A stretch of 64,000 nucleotides of DNA from Verrucomicrobiota bacterium (GTDB lineage: Bacteria > Verrucomicrobiota > Verrucomicrobiia > CAIQCK01), in NCBI GenBank assembly GCA_016235595.1, contig JACRJX010000008.1, positions 231,092 to 295,091 on the forward strand, in the 5' to 3' direction. A model generated the notes under the pieces. The model was given only the letters and a program-made list of their open reading frames with translations, was not told where the DNA came from and ran no database searches. Made by a program: the position numbers and the translations under genes. How positions within the stretch are numbered: the first letter of the stretch is position 1; each line of letters begins with the position of its first letter. Shown here one piece after another: positions 9,661 through 18,721 of the stretch.

Positions 9661-10434
9661 ATGAAGACCTCCATCAGCCATTGGATTCGTTCAGCCGCCT
9701 GGCTCGCGCTGGCCTGTCTGCCAGGATATGCCGTCGGACAACAACCCGCGCCGTCGGAACAAATCGTCAGGGCATTGCCGGCAACACCCGCCGCCCAAAG
9801 GCCGTCGATCATTTTCGTGACCGATTTTCATTTGGATGCGAGCCAGATCAAGCACAAGGGGTTGCTCGGCAGCGAGAGGCAGGGTCTTCTCGGTGGACGA
9901 CGCCCGCTTCAGCACAACAGCGATCCGGCTGACAAGGCCACGTCGCTGGCTCACATGCTCTCAAACACAATCGTCACGGGCTTGAGAAAAGCGGGTTTCC
10001 GTTCCGAATATCTCCAGGAAATCCATACCGTATACTACCCGGGACAGGCCGACAGCCGGATTCAGTTCGCCGCAAGCAATCCGCCGCTGCCGAGAGAAGG
10101 CTGGTTGCTCACCGGGTGGTTCGAGGAAATCCAGGAAGGCCAGTCTGCTGTCAAGGCCACCGTGGGTTTTGGCGCTGGCGCTGGCAAGGCAGAAGCTGAC
10201 ATCGCCGTGTCCGACCTCGCCAGCGATCCGAGCCTGCCCATCATGGTCATGGGATCCGGCAGCCGTGCCAAGAAGATGCCGGGCGGTCTCATCATGATGA
10301 ACCCCTACGTGATGGCCGCCAAGTTCGTCATTGACAAACGGCATGGCACCGAAAAAGATGTGAAAAGTCTGGGTGCTGAGATCGTTAAAGGCGTGGTCGC
10401 TTACATCAATCAGGGTTCCGTAAAGCCACGGTAA
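9661..10434 (+). CDS. DUF4410 family exported protein
   Basis: 257 residues with a signal peptide (Lys then a hydrophobic stretch, cleavage probably after YAVGQ). The body resembles DUF4410: an N-terminal VTDFHLD strand, a helix with MLSNTIVTGLRKAGF, a GWLLTGWFEEI strand, a Gly/Ala-rich GFGAGAGKAEADIAV segment and a C-terminal amphipathic helix. Function is unknown; members are predicted periplasmic or outer-membrane-associated. It lies 43 bp after the efflux channel gene with AGGA before its ATG, so it could be part of the same transcript. Assignment to the domain family is from pattern recall, not a search. Confidence 0.7.
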   Translation: MKTSISHWIRSAAWLALACLPGYAVGQQPAPSEQIVRALPATPAAQRPSIIFVTDFHLDASQIKHKGLLGSERQGLLGGRRPLQHNSDPADKATSLAHMLSNTIVTGLRKAGFRSEYLQEIHTVYYPGQADSRIQFAASNPPLPREGWLLTGWFEEIQEGQSAVKATVGFGAGAGKAEADIAVSDLASDPSLPIMVMGSGSRAKKMPGGLIMMNPYVMAAKFVIDKRHGTEKDVKSLGAEIVKGVVAYINQGSVKPR

Positions 10435-10498
10435 AACACTGGAAAGCAATACCCTAAAACCGCTCGTCATCTGTCATGTCATGACAAGGAGAACCGAG

Positions 10499-11191
10499 AT
10501 GAAAACGAAATTACTGAATGTCGTCTTGTTGGTCACCGCTGGTCTGTTGATGGCTGCGTGTTCGTCCGCTCCGAAGAGTGCAAAGTATTCCGATGTGCCC
10601 GATGCGGACAAGCTGCAACCGAACCCCCAGTTCCCCCATGGTCTCGTCTATATAAAAGAAGGCGTGAAATTCGCGCAGTATTCCAAGTTCATCATCGGCC
10701 CGGTCGAGATTTACCAGGGATCCGGCGCGAGCTGGCACAAGGGCAAAGTCACCGGGCAAATGAAACAGGAACTGGCGCAGTTTGCGCAGACCGAATTTGC
10801 CCGCGTTCTGGGGCCGAAGTATCCGATCGTGAATCAGCCTGGTCCGGATGTGCTTTACCTCAGGCTGATGCTGACGGACGTGGAGTTGACCACACCCACG
10901 ATGGCCGTGGTGACCCATTTCTCTCCCATCGGCATGGGTGTGAATCTGATGAAGAGCGGCGCAGGCGCGCAGGGCTCGTTCATCGGTTCTGTCACCATGG
11001 CCGGCGAACTGCGCGACTCTTCGTCCGACACCGTGCTTGCCGCGTTCCTGACGAAGCAGACGCCGCTGGCCGTGGACCTCAGCAAGACGGTAGGCAACCT
11101 TTCCGCTGCTCGCGACGGCATCACCGCGACCGCCGAGAGATTCAAGGCCGCCATGGATCGCCGCCCTGGCGTGGCCGCTCCCGGACCCTAG
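10499..11191 (+). CDS. DUF3313 family lipoprotein
   Basis: 230 residues from the ATG at 10499. This start is chosen over the in-frame ATG at 10481 because AAGGAG lies at 10486-10491, seven bases upstream of 10499 and downstream of the other ATG. The signal peptide ends in a clear lipobox, LMAAC. The mature protein has the DUF3313 pattern: YIKEGVKFAQYSKFIIGPVEI near the start, ELAQFAQTEFARVLG in the middle, and a C-terminal strand set with VLAAFLTKQT. Function is not established. It sits beside another small exported protein downstream of an RND operon. Confidence 0.75.
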   Translation: MKTKLLNVVLLVTAGLLMAACSSAPKSAKYSDVPDADKLQPNPQFPHGLVYIKEGVKFAQYSKFIIGPVEIYQGSGASWHKGKVTGQMKQELAQFAQTEFARVLGPKYPIVNQPGPDVLYLRLMLTDVELTTPTMAVVTHFSPIGMGVNLMKSGAGAQGSFIGSVTMAGELRDSSSDTVLAAFLTKQTPLAVDLSKTVGNLSAARDGITATAERFKAAMDRRPGVAAPGP

Positions 11192-11275
11192 TGGACGAGG
11201 CGATAGTTGCTCCGCCCGCTGCAAGGGCGGTGCCTGGCCAGGGCAGCCGCAGAACCTGTCGCGTCACGAGACGTG

Positions 11276-12760
11276 ATGAGGACTATGAGATTGTCCAAAG
11301 GCAAATCGGACGAGGGTGGGGGAACGTCCCCGGGCGTGCGTGAGCCCGCGGTGGCAGGAACGTTTTATCCCGGCGACGCCAAAACGCTCGGCTCGATGGT
11401 TGAGAAGCATCTCGCCGCCGCGCCCGCCACGCCTGATTTGCCGGGACAGCCGCGCGCCATGATCTGCCCCCACGCCGGCTATGTCTACAGCGGCCCGACT
11501 GCCGCCGCGAATTACAAGCTGCTCCGGTCCGGCCAGTATGCGCGTGTCATCTTGCTCGCGCCGAGCCATTACGCGTTGTTGAAAGGCGCGAGCACCGGTG
11601 ACTTCACTGCGTTCCGCACCCCGCTCGGCGACGTGCCGGTGGACACGGCGGCGACTGCCGCATTACGCCAGTGCGAACTGGTGAGCGACCGGGCCGAACC
11701 GCAGGCGCGCGAGCATTCGCTGGAGGTGCAGTTGCCGTTTCTGCAAAAAGCGCTCGGTCGGTTCAGCCTCGTGCCGCTCGTTCTCGGCAACGTGGCGTCG
11801 CGCGAGCGTGACACGCTGGCCGCTGCGCTGCTGCCGCTGTGGGATGAACGCACGCTGGTCGTGGCCAGCAGCGATTTCTGCCACTACGGGCCGAGCTTCG
11901 ATTTCGAGCCGTTCGGCAGGACGGACCGCGAACATATCGCCCAACTCGACCGCGAGGGCATTGACCGGATTCTGGCGCTGGACGCGGCCGGTTTTGAGAG
12001 CTACGTGACACGCACCCGCAACACCATCTGCGGCGAGGCGCCCATCGGCGTGTTGTTGAGGCTTGCGAAGCTGCGACGGACGCCGCCGCAACCGGTGCTG
12101 GTGGCCTACGCGCTCTCCGGCGACATCGAGCGTGACTACGAACACTCCGTCAGCTACGCCGCCATCGCGTTCTGCGAACCCGGCGGCACGGCGGCTCAGA
12201 CCGGGTTATTCAGCGCCGGCGAGAAACGCACGCTTCTGGAAATCGCCCGCCGCGCCATCGAACAGGCTGTCGTTGAGCGCATCCGGAAACCGGGTGTCGA
12301 TGAGTCCCGCCTCGCAGACCGCCTGATGCAGCCCGGTGCGGCGTTCGTCACGCTGACCGAGAACGGCGAACTGCGCGGCTGCATCGGAACCATCGAGGCT
12401 GACGAGCCGCTGGCGCTTTGCGTCGCGAACAACGCCGTCAGTGCCGCCACGCGCGACCCGCGTTTTTCTCCCGTCGGCGCCGACGAGTTGCCGCGCATTC
12501 ACATCGAGATCAACGTCCTCTCGCCCGCGTATCGCGTGCACAGCATCGAGGAGTTTGTGATTGGCAAGCACGGTATCATTTTGGAGAAGAATGGCCGCCG
12601 CGCACTCTTTCTGCCGGAGGTCATGGTCGAGCAACGCTGGACGCCGGAAGAAACGCTCACCCACCTCTGCCTCAAAGCCGGCCTGCCGCACGACGCCTGG
12701 CGCAGCGGCTGCACTCTCTCTTGTTTCGAGACGGAAGCGTTTGGGGAAGGTGATTCGTAA
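11276..12760 (+). CDS. AmmeMemoRadiSam system protein B fused to protein A (MEMO1-AMMECR1 fusion)
   Basis: About 494 residues from ATG 11276; ATG 11285 and a TTG at 11207 are alternative starts. Residues about 23-285 are a MEMO1-like domain related to extradiol dioxygenases (VAGTFYPGD, ICPHAGYVYSGPTAA, LLAPSHYALL, SSDFCHYG). Residues about 305-490 are an AMMECR1 domain (FVTLTENGELRGCIGT, SAATRDPRF, HIEINVLSP). Many prokaryotes encode these as two genes, AmrB and AmrA, beside a radical SAM enzyme, AmrS; here they are one chain and no radical SAM gene is nearby. The biochemical role of the system is poorly defined. Confidence 0.9.
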   Translation: MRTMRLSKGKSDEGGGTSPGVREPAVAGTFYPGDAKTLGSMVEKHLAAAPATPDLPGQPRAMICPHAGYVYSGPTAAANYKLLRSGQYARVILLAPSHYALLKGASTGDFTAFRTPLGDVPVDTAATAALRQCELVSDRAEPQAREHSLEVQLPFLQKALGRFSLVPLVLGNVASRERDTLAAALLPLWDERTLVVASSDFCHYGPSFDFEPFGRTDREHIAQLDREGIDRILALDAAGFESYVTRTRNTICGEAPIGVLLRLAKLRRTPPQPVLVAYALSGDIERDYEHSVSYAAIAFCEPGGTAAQTGLFSAGEKRTLLEIARRAIEQAVVERIRKPGVDESRLADRLMQPGAAFVTLTENGELRGCIGTIEADEPLALCVANNAVSAATRDPRFSPVGADELPRIHIEINVLSPAYRVHSIEEFVIGKHGIILEKNGRRALFLPEVMVEQRWTPEETLTHLCLKAGLPHDAWRSGCTLSCFETEAFGEGDS

Positions 12761-12789
12761 TTCGTAAGCGGCAACTGGATTCGACTGAG

Positions 12790-12855
12790 CTACGAATGAC
12801 GGATTACGAGTTTCGAGTTTCGAATCACGAGTTACGAATCCCGAATCCCGAATCG
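12790..12855. repeat. Degenerate tandem repeat of TTACGAAT/CGAGTTT-like units
   Basis: Between the convergent genes at 12760 and 12870 the DNA is a run of related short units (tacgaat, ttacgag, tttcgag, tttcgaa, ttacgaat, cccgaat, cccgaat), with weaker copies back to 12752. Unit length varies from about 6 to 9 and there are no spacers, so it is not CRISPR. No promoter or terminator is evident in it. Confidence 0.7.
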
Positions 12856-12869
12856 CCAGCCCCATTTGC

Positions 12870-14231
12870 TCAAAACACCAGACCCTCCACGCGAATCGGT
12901 TTTCCCGGTGCCACATGCCGCAGGATCGGTGAGCTCCACCCGTCCCAGTCGCTGCATGTCGCATAAACTTCCTGCGACACCGTTGAACGCGCCAGCCGGC
13001 CGTCGCCCAGCCTGGCCTCGATGTAGAAACTGCCGAGCAGGAACTTCTCGCCGTGCGGGTTTTCGATCACGATCTCGTTCTCCAGCGTGAGGGCGCTGAG
13101 TTTTTCCGGCGGCACGGCCACCGCCGTGTGGCAGTCGAAACAAGTCAGCGGTGGCGTGACGCCGATCGGCACGCCGTTCAACAACACCCGCTTCTCCGGA
13201 TCGAAGCACTTGTAGCCGGCCATGAACACGCGCGCTTCCCGCACGTTGCGCAACTCCTCCGCGCCCAGTCCGACCCGTGGCGGAAACTCCGGCCGCTTCG
13301 CGCATACCACCCGCCCGGCCTCGCTCCACTCCAGCACGCCCGACGCGTCACGGCCGAGCAATCGCCATTCCGCGCGGACCCGCGAGCCATCGACGGTGAT
13401 GAGATACCACGACGGCGCGCAATCTTCGACGAAGCCCCATAGATAATCGTAGCTGTGGCGCGACACCGCTGACGGCCGCACTTCGTGCAGCGGCACCAGC
13501 GGCGCTTGCGGATAACCCAGGATCGTCGTTTCCAGTTGCAGCAGCGGGTTGCGAACGTTGCGGTGCAGCGTCGCGGCGTGGTTGTGCGAGTGCCCGCAGA
13601 AAAACGCGTCCACGCGGCAGCGGTCCAGCAGCGGCAGTGTCACGTCGAGCATCGGCTTGAGACCCCAGAACGGCCGGCCGACTGTGAATAGAGGCGCGTG
13701 CGAAAACAGAAACGTCCGCGCGGCGCGCTCCTGCGCCCATTTCAATTCCGCCTCCAGCCACGCCGCCTGCTGCGAGCCAGGGCGGAGATTCACGTCGTCC
13801 ACAATGATGAACCGCGTGTCGCCGTGGTCGAACGCGTAATGAAACGTCGTCAGCGGCCGCCCCTTGCCACCCGCCAGCGCCAGCAGCCGGTCGCGCAACT
13901 CCGGCATCACCACCTCGCGCAGCGCTGGCTCGCGGTCGTGGTTCCCCTTGACGAACCAGACCGGGCAGCCGCAGCCTTCCCGAAGCAGACCGAGCGCCTC
14001 ACGCAGCTCCGCCGATTGCAGCAACGGGTCGCGCGAGCCCTCGACGAAGTCGCCGAGCTGCACGAGAAACGCCGGTTTCTCCGCCGCGATCTCCGCCATC
14101 AGGCGCGGCCAGACGTTCTCCATCATCCACGCGTAGCGCCGGTAAGCGTCGTCGCGGTCTTCCTCAGCGTGATACTTCGGGCTGACAAAATGACAGTCGC
14201 CGATGACGGCAAATCGAAAAACATCAGACAT
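12870..14231 (-). CDS. Calcineurin-like metallophosphoesterase
   Basis: 453 residues from the ATG at 14231 (MSDVFRFAVIGDCHF); the longer frame upstream lacks protein-like character. The N-terminal 270 residues carry the binuclear metal motifs of the family: GDCHF, LGDFVEG, GNHD and GHSHNH. The remaining part is beta-rich and looks like a C-terminal accessory domain containing a TCFDCHTAVAVP segment. No signal peptide is visible, so it is probably cytoplasmic. The substrate cannot be inferred; 59 bp separate it from the cysteine desulfurase upstream and the two may share a transcript. Confidence 0.85.
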   Translation of the reverse strand: MSDVFRFAVIGDCHFVSPKYHAEEDRDDAYRRYAWMMENVWPRLMAEIAAEKPAFLVQLGDFVEGSRDPLLQSAELREALGLLREGCGCPVWFVKGNHDREPALREVVMPELRDRLLALAGGKGRPLTTFHYAFDHGDTRFIIVDDVNLRPGSQQAAWLEAELKWAQERAARTFLFSHAPLFTVGRPFWGLKPMLDVTLPLLDRCRVDAFFCGHSHNHAATLHRNVRNPLLQLETTILGYPQAPLVPLHEVRPSAVSRHSYDYLWGFVEDCAPSWYLITVDGSRVRAEWRLLGRDASGVLEWSEAGRVVCAKRPEFPPRVGLGAEELRNVREARVFMAGYKCFDPEKRVLLNGVPIGVTPPLTCFDCHTAVAVPPEKLSALTLENEIVIENPHGEKFLLGSFYIEARLGDGRLARSTVSQEVYATCSDWDGWSSPILRHVAPGKPIRVEGLVF

Positions 14232-14290
14232 GGTGCAATCTAACCAACTTTCGGCAGCAGCGGAAAAGATTTTGTTGGGGGAAATCGCAG

Positions 14291-15481
14291 TCAGCACCGG
14301 TCGCGGGCCGCGATGAGGGCCAACTGTTCCATCGACGGCATCGCGCGCACTTCGCGCACCACCTCGATCACCCGGCGCGCGGCGTAGTCCACGTTCTCTT
14401 CTGTCGTGAACCGGCCCAAGCCAAAACGGATCGAGCTGTGCGCCAGCAAACGCTTCACGCCCATCGCCCGCAACACGTGCGACGGCTCCACCGCCGCGGT
14501 CGTGCATGCCGACGCCGACGAGACGGCCACGTCTTTCATCGTCGCCATGACCGCTTCCGCCGCCGTGCCGGCGAAGCTCAGGTTCAGGTTGCCCGCGAGC
14601 CGCTCGGTGGGATGACCGTTCAGGAAGACTTTCTCAAGCGACTCGGTGATCGCCGCGTGGAGCCGGTCGCGCAACCGGCGGACGCGCGCGGTTTCCTCCG
14701 CCATCTCCTGCCGGCAAATCTCGCACGCCTTGCCGAAACCGACCACGCCGGGAACGTTAAGCGTGCCGGAGCGCAAGCCCGACTCGTGGCCGCCGCCGTC
14801 CATCTGGGGTGACACGCGGACGCCTCGCCGCACGTAGAGCGCCCCGATGCCCTTCGGGCCGCAGAGTTTGTGTGCGGTGAACGAAAGCAGGTCCACACCC
14901 AGCGCTTCGACATCGAGCGGAATTCTACCAGCGGCCTGCGCAGCGTCGGTGTGGAGCAGCACGCGTCGCTCGCGCGTGATGCGGCCAATCTCCGCCAGCG
15001 GCGCGAGTGTGCCCACTTCGTTGTTCGCGGCCATCACGCTGACGAGGACCGTGCGGTCGGTGATCGCCGCGCGCACGGCGTCCGGCGAAACCATGCCATG
15101 CGGGTCCACAGGCAGGCAGGTGACGCTGACGCCGTCCTGCTCCAACCGCTTGCAAGCGTCGAGCACAGCGCGGTGCTCCGTCGTCACAGTGATGACGTGG
15201 TTGCCCTTGTCGCGGCAGGCCTGCACAACGCCTTTGATTGCGAGGTTGTCCGACTCCGTCGCGCCACTGGTGAAGACGATCTCCTCCGGTGATCGCGCTC
15301 CGATCAGCGCCGCCACCTGCGCGCGCGCTGCGTCCACCGCCTCCGCCGCGCGCCAGCCGAAGACATGCGTGCGACTCGCGGCGTTGCCGAACTGCTCTGA
15401 GAAGAACGGCAGCATCGCCTCCAATACGCGCGGATCCACCGGCGTGGTGGCGTGGTAGTCGAGATAGATGGGCGGTCTCAT
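14291..15481 (-). CDS. Cysteine desulfurase (NifS/IscS family)
   Basis: 396 residues from ATG 15481 (MRPPIYLDYHATTPVD), the usual position for the family; an extra 33 upstream codons are not typical. It is a PLP enzyme that takes sulfur from cysteine as a persulfide for Fe-S clusters and thiolation. The PLP lysine is Lys205 (SFTAHKLCGPKG) and the persulfide cysteine is Cys326 (SSASACTTA). GATESDN and HTDAAQ are the other cofactor motifs. The catalytic Cys lies on a loop of group I (NifS/IscS) type. No scaffold gene (iscU/nifU) follows, so the acceptor is unknown. Confidence 0.93.
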   Translation of the reverse strand: MRPPIYLDYHATTPVDPRVLEAMLPFFSEQFGNAASRTHVFGWRAAEAVDAARAQVAALIGARSPEEIVFTSGATESDNLAIKGVVQACRDKGNHVITVTTEHRAVLDACKRLEQDGVSVTCLPVDPHGMVSPDAVRAAITDRTVLVSVMAANNEVGTLAPLAEIGRITRERRVLLHTDAAQAAGRIPLDVEALGVDLLSFTAHKLCGPKGIGALYVRRGVRVSPQMDGGGHESGLRSGTLNVPGVVGFGKACEICRQEMAEETARVRRLRDRLHAAITESLEKVFLNGHPTERLAGNLNLSFAGTAAEAVMATMKDVAVSSASACTTAAVEPSHVLRAMGVKRLLAHSSIRFGLGRFTTEENVDYAARRVIEVVREVRAMPSMEQLALIAARDRC

Positions 15482-15680
15482 CCGTCGCGGGCGGTCATGG
15501 GCATCCTGAAACAGTTTCCACGCCCCGGAAACTAGCGCACGGGTTCCGGGATGCCAAGCCTCCACGGAAACCTGCGGCAAGGCCCGCGGTGAAAACGTCG
15601 ATCATCGCGCCGATGACCCGCATCAACAGCATGGCCGTGTTGAAGACGCCAGGCCCAGCTCGATGAACCGATGGTTCATT

Positions 15681-17300
15681 TCACTTCTGTTCCTTCGTCT
15701 TCCGCCACAGCGTGGTGGTGCTGATGCCGAGGATTTTCGCCGCCTGGGTCTGGTTGCCCGCCACCGCTTGCAGCACCGCCTGAATGTGAGCCTGCTCTAT
15801 TTCGGCCAGCGTCTTCAGGCTGGTTTCGCCAAAGGTGATTTGGCCCAGCCCGGGTTGAACGACGTTCGAGGGCAGATGCTCCGGCAGAATCACGTGGTGG
15901 GCGCACAGCACGGTGGCGCGCTCCATCGCGTTTTCCAATTCGCGCACGTTGCCGGGCCAGGGATAGTCCAGCAGGAAATCCACGCAGGTCGCGTCGAGCC
16001 GCAGGTGCGGCTGCTTGAGCCGCTCGGCCAATTGCTTCACGAAGTGACGCGCCAGCGGCAGGATGTCGTCTTTGCGCATCCGCAGCGGCGGGATTTCAAT
16101 TTCGATGACGCGCAGCCGGTAGAGCAGGTCTTCGCGGAAGCGGCCCTCGCGGACGGCTTGCAGCAAGTTGCGGTTCGTCGCTGCGATGATGCGCACGTCA
16201 ATCTTGCGCGGTTCATTCTCGCCGATGCGCAGGATTTCCCGCTCCTGCAGGACGCGCAGCAACTTCATCTGCATCGCCGGCGTGATGTCGCCGATCTCGT
16301 CGAGGAAGATGGTGCCTTTCTCCGCCTGCTCGAACAAACCGGCGCGGTCGCGCGTGGCGCCGGTGAACGCGCCGGCTTTGTGGCCGAAAAGCTCGCTCTC
16401 CAGCAGCGTCTCCGGCAGGGCGGTGCAGTTGACGCCCACGAACGGCCGGGCGGTGCGCGGCGATTGGCGATGAATGAAACGTGCCAGCACTTCCTTGCCG
16501 GTGCCGGTTTCGCCGTTGATGAGCACCGACGAATCGAATTGCGCCACGCGGGTGGCCAGTTCGAGCACGCGCCGGAACGCCTCGCTCCGGACTTCGATGA
16601 ACGGCGACTTGGGTGTGCCCACGCCCCAGCCAAGCAGTTTGCGCTGCGCGGCCAGCTCGCGCGATTTGCGGCGCAACTCCTGCGACAATGTTTTCACTTT
16701 GCCCCAGATGTCGTTGGCCTGGAAAAACGGCTGGTGCGGCTTGAGTTCGCCACCCCACGAAGCCTCGTCCCTGCCGGTGGCAATGCAACTGCGGTCACCG
16801 CAGGCCTCGCACTGGCTCTCGATGAAATAGACGTTGCGGCCCAGACAAAACGAGCAGTAGCCGCTGGCGTAGCCGACGTGTATCCAGCACGCCGGGTGCG
16901 ACGCCTTGCCGATCTCCATCAGGTGTTCCTCCGCCTCGCCGGAATCGTGCCAGACCACTTCCATCTGAAAACGGCCGGTGGCCTCGTCCATTTCCAGCTT
17001 GCGAATGATGGTGCGGTTGGCGCCTTGCAGTGTGTGCAGGCGCGCGCCGGCTTTGATGAGTTCCGTCAGGTTGTCCCACTCGAAAACGCGCTTCATCGCG
17101 GCGGCGTCGGCCTGCCCCCAGAAATAACCAAACCGCGTCAGGATGCGGCGGGCGTGGTCCGCGCCCACCATGTCAAAGAGGTCTTTACGAAACTGCGCAA
17201 AGGCATGGATGTTGTGCAGCACCATCCGCCGCTCTTTCAAGGTCAGGCGGCCTTCGGCGAAATCGACTAATTCTTCAAGTTTTAGATCCGCAGCTTTCAT
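15681..17300 (-). CDS. Sigma-54-dependent transcriptional activator with XylR-N/V4R sensor domain
   Basis: 539 residues. An XylR-type N-terminal domain (about 20-125) is followed by a V4R domain with clustered cysteines (Cys149, 152, 164, 167, 172), known in relatives to bind small aromatic effectors. The AAA+ domain has Walker A GETGTGKE (263-270), the sigma-54 contact loop GAFTGA (310-315) and Walker B IFLDEIGD (331-338). A Fis-type helix-turn-helix with QTQAAKILGIS is at the C-terminus. It is divergent from the M20/acetate-kinase operon, whose upstream region holds a sigma-54 promoter, so that operon is its probable target. The effector is unknown. Confidence 0.93.
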   Translation of the reverse strand: MKAADLKLEELVDFAEGRLTLKERRMVLHNIHAFAQFRKDLFDMVGADHARRILTRFGYFWGQADAAAMKRVFEWDNLTELIKAGARLHTLQGANRTIIRKLEMDEATGRFQMEVVWHDSGEAEEHLMEIGKASHPACWIHVGYASGYCSFCLGRNVYFIESQCEACGDRSCIATGRDEASWGGELKPHQPFFQANDIWGKVKTLSQELRRKSRELAAQRKLLGWGVGTPKSPFIEVRSEAFRRVLELATRVAQFDSSVLINGETGTGKEVLARFIHRQSPRTARPFVGVNCTALPETLLESELFGHKAGAFTGATRDRAGLFEQAEKGTIFLDEIGDITPAMQMKLLRVLQEREILRIGENEPRKIDVRIIAATNRNLLQAVREGRFREDLLYRLRVIEIEIPPLRMRKDDILPLARHFVKQLAERLKQPHLRLDATCVDFLLDYPWPGNVRELENAMERATVLCAHHVILPEHLPSNVVQPGLGQITFGETSLKTLAEIEQAHIQAVLQAVAGNQTQAAKILGISTTTLWRKTKEQK

Positions 17301-17330
17301 CTACCTCATTTCATTTTGAAATCGTGTAAT

Positions 17331-17341
17331 TGCAACTTGCA
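17331..17341. promoter_or_regulatory. Inverted repeat, possible activator-binding site
   Basis: TGCAA-C-TTGCA is a perfect 5-bp inverted repeat in the divergent region, about 80 bp upstream of the sigma-54 promoter. A second one, TGCG-N5-CGCA, lies near 17380-17392. The distance suits an upstream activator sequence for an enhancer-binding protein; the assignment is an inference from position and symmetry only. Confidence 0.35.
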
Positions 17342-17418
17342 TGACCATAGCACCCTTTCGCATGTCACAATTCTGCTTTTTTGCGGAAAACGCACTGTTC
17401 TTTGCAGGCACCTCCGGT

Positions 17419-17434
17419 TGGCATCCGGATTGCA
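17419..17434 (+). promoter_or_regulatory. Sigma-54 (-24/-12) promoter
   Basis: TGGCAT-CCGGA-TTGCA matches the sigma-54 consensus TGGCAC-N5-TTGCW with one mismatch, and keeps the invariant GG and GC with exactly ten bases between them (17420-17421 and 17432-17433). It points at the M20 gene; transcription would begin near 17445. The divergent gene encodes a sigma-54 activator. Confidence 0.85.
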
Positions 17435-17500
17435 ATAGGAGAGTCACCGCTCGCAAGGGCGGCTTGAAATGAAATGCGAAATAGAAAGGTCCTGACAATC

Positions 17501-18715
17501 ATGTATTCGATTTTGAAAAACAAAAATGAAGGGCTGAAGCAGAATACCCTGGCGTTTGCGGAGGAACTGGTGCGCGTTCCCAGCGTGACGTTGAACGAAG
17601 CCAAGATCGCCGGTTTGGTGGAAGCCAAGATGCGGGAGATCGGCTACGACAAGGTGTTCCGCGATGAGGCGGGCAACGTCGTTGGCGTGATGCTTGGTCG
17701 CGAAGCCGAGCCGACGGTGCTGCTCAATAGCCATCTCGACACTGTCGCGTCGCCGGAAGGCAACCCGCCCCGGCTAGAGAACGGCCGTCTCTACGGCACG
17801 GGTGCGGCAGATTGCAAGGGCGGCCTCGCGGCACAGGTGTTCACCGGCGCGCTGTTGCGCCGCAGCTTGCTGCCATTGCGCGGCAATCTGGTGGTAGCCG
17901 CGACCGTTGCCGAGGAAAATGGCCGCAGCACCGGCGTGCGCGTGTTGATGGAACGCACGCTGCCGCTGCTGGGCATGAAACCGACGTTCGCCATCCTCGG
18001 CGAGCCGACCGGCTTGGGACTCTATTACGGCCACGACGGCTGGATGGAAATCGACGTCGTTGTTGAGGGCGCCAATCCATTCCACGTGGACGACGTGACG
18101 AAGGCGATCTACGACGATTTCGGCGCCAACCGGCAACGCCGGGGCGTGCGCCCGGCCCACGAGCCAGAGACCCTGGCCGTTCGGAAACCGCGCTTTGAAA
18201 CCGTCGGCGACTTCCGCCGCGCCACCATTCCCATGACGCGCCGGCTGGGCTTCGGCGAGGACGCGGGCAGTGTGGTGAACCAACTCCAGCACGACGCGGA
18301 AATGGTGTATCAATCCGGCGGCGGCGTGGCGGTGGAAGTGGCCGTGCGCAAGGAAACCAAGCGCATGTACAACGGCATGGCCACCACGGTGCAGCACATC
18401 ACGCACGCCTGGGCCATTGATCCGTTTCACCCGCTCTTCAGCCGCGCGTGCCAGTCACTGGCCGCCTCCGATTGCGAAGTGCGGCCCGCCAAATGGCAGC
18501 TCGGCCGTCTCGGCATGGGCACCGCCGGCAGCGTGCTGGTCAAGGAATTCAACGTGCCCACCATCGGCTACGGCCCTGGCGGCGAGGCGCAGGCTCACGC
18601 GGCGGACGAATATGTCGAAACCGCCAAAATCACCGAGGCCGTTTATGGCACCACCGCGATGGTGCATGGCCTGATTGGCATCCCGGTCTGCGGTTGGACG
18701 TCAGACGAGATATAA
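17501..18715 (+). CDS. M20 family metallohydrolase (YgeY/ArgE/DapE-like amidohydrolase)
   Basis: 404 residues from ATG 17501, preceded by GAAAGG; the upstream in-frame ATG at 17474 has no good ribosome site. Dinuclear zinc motifs of M20 amidohydrolases are visible: NSHLDTV, GTGAADCKGG, VAEENGR, GEPTGLG and the late GPGGEAQAHAADE histidine. The lid domain is atypical, with NPFHVDD where many family members have GxxAHGS. The gene follows the sigma-54 promoter and precedes two acetate-kinase-type genes, so a deacylase releasing a carboxylate for phosphorylation is a reasonable guess. The exact substrate is not determinable. Confidence 0.85.
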   Translation: MYSILKNKNEGLKQNTLAFAEELVRVPSVTLNEAKIAGLVEAKMREIGYDKVFRDEAGNVVGVMLGREAEPTVLLNSHLDTVASPEGNPPRLENGRLYGTGAADCKGGLAAQVFTGALLRRSLLPLRGNLVVAATVAEENGRSTGVRVLMERTLPLLGMKPTFAILGEPTGLGLYYGHDGWMEIDVVVEGANPFHVDDVTKAIYDDFGANRQRRGVRPAHEPETLAVRKPRFETVGDFRRATIPMTRRLGFGEDAGSVVNQLQHDAEMVYQSGGGVAVEVAVRKETKRMYNGMATTVQHITHAWAIDPFHPLFSRACQSLAASDCEVRPAKWQLGRLGMGTAGSVLVKEFNVPTIGYGPGGEAQAHAADEYVETAKITEAVYGTTAMVHGLIGIPVCGWTSDEI

Positions 18716-18721
18716 TCCAAA

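Noticed and set aside
12752..12855. Possible CRISPR array
   Set aside because: Units are 6-9 bases, drift in sequence and have no spacers. No cas genes are in the window.
15663..17270. Plus-strand ORF of 535 codons over the sigma-54 activator
   Set aside because: The minus strand has all AAA+ and Fis motifs in one frame; the plus frame has no motif and shadow-like composition.
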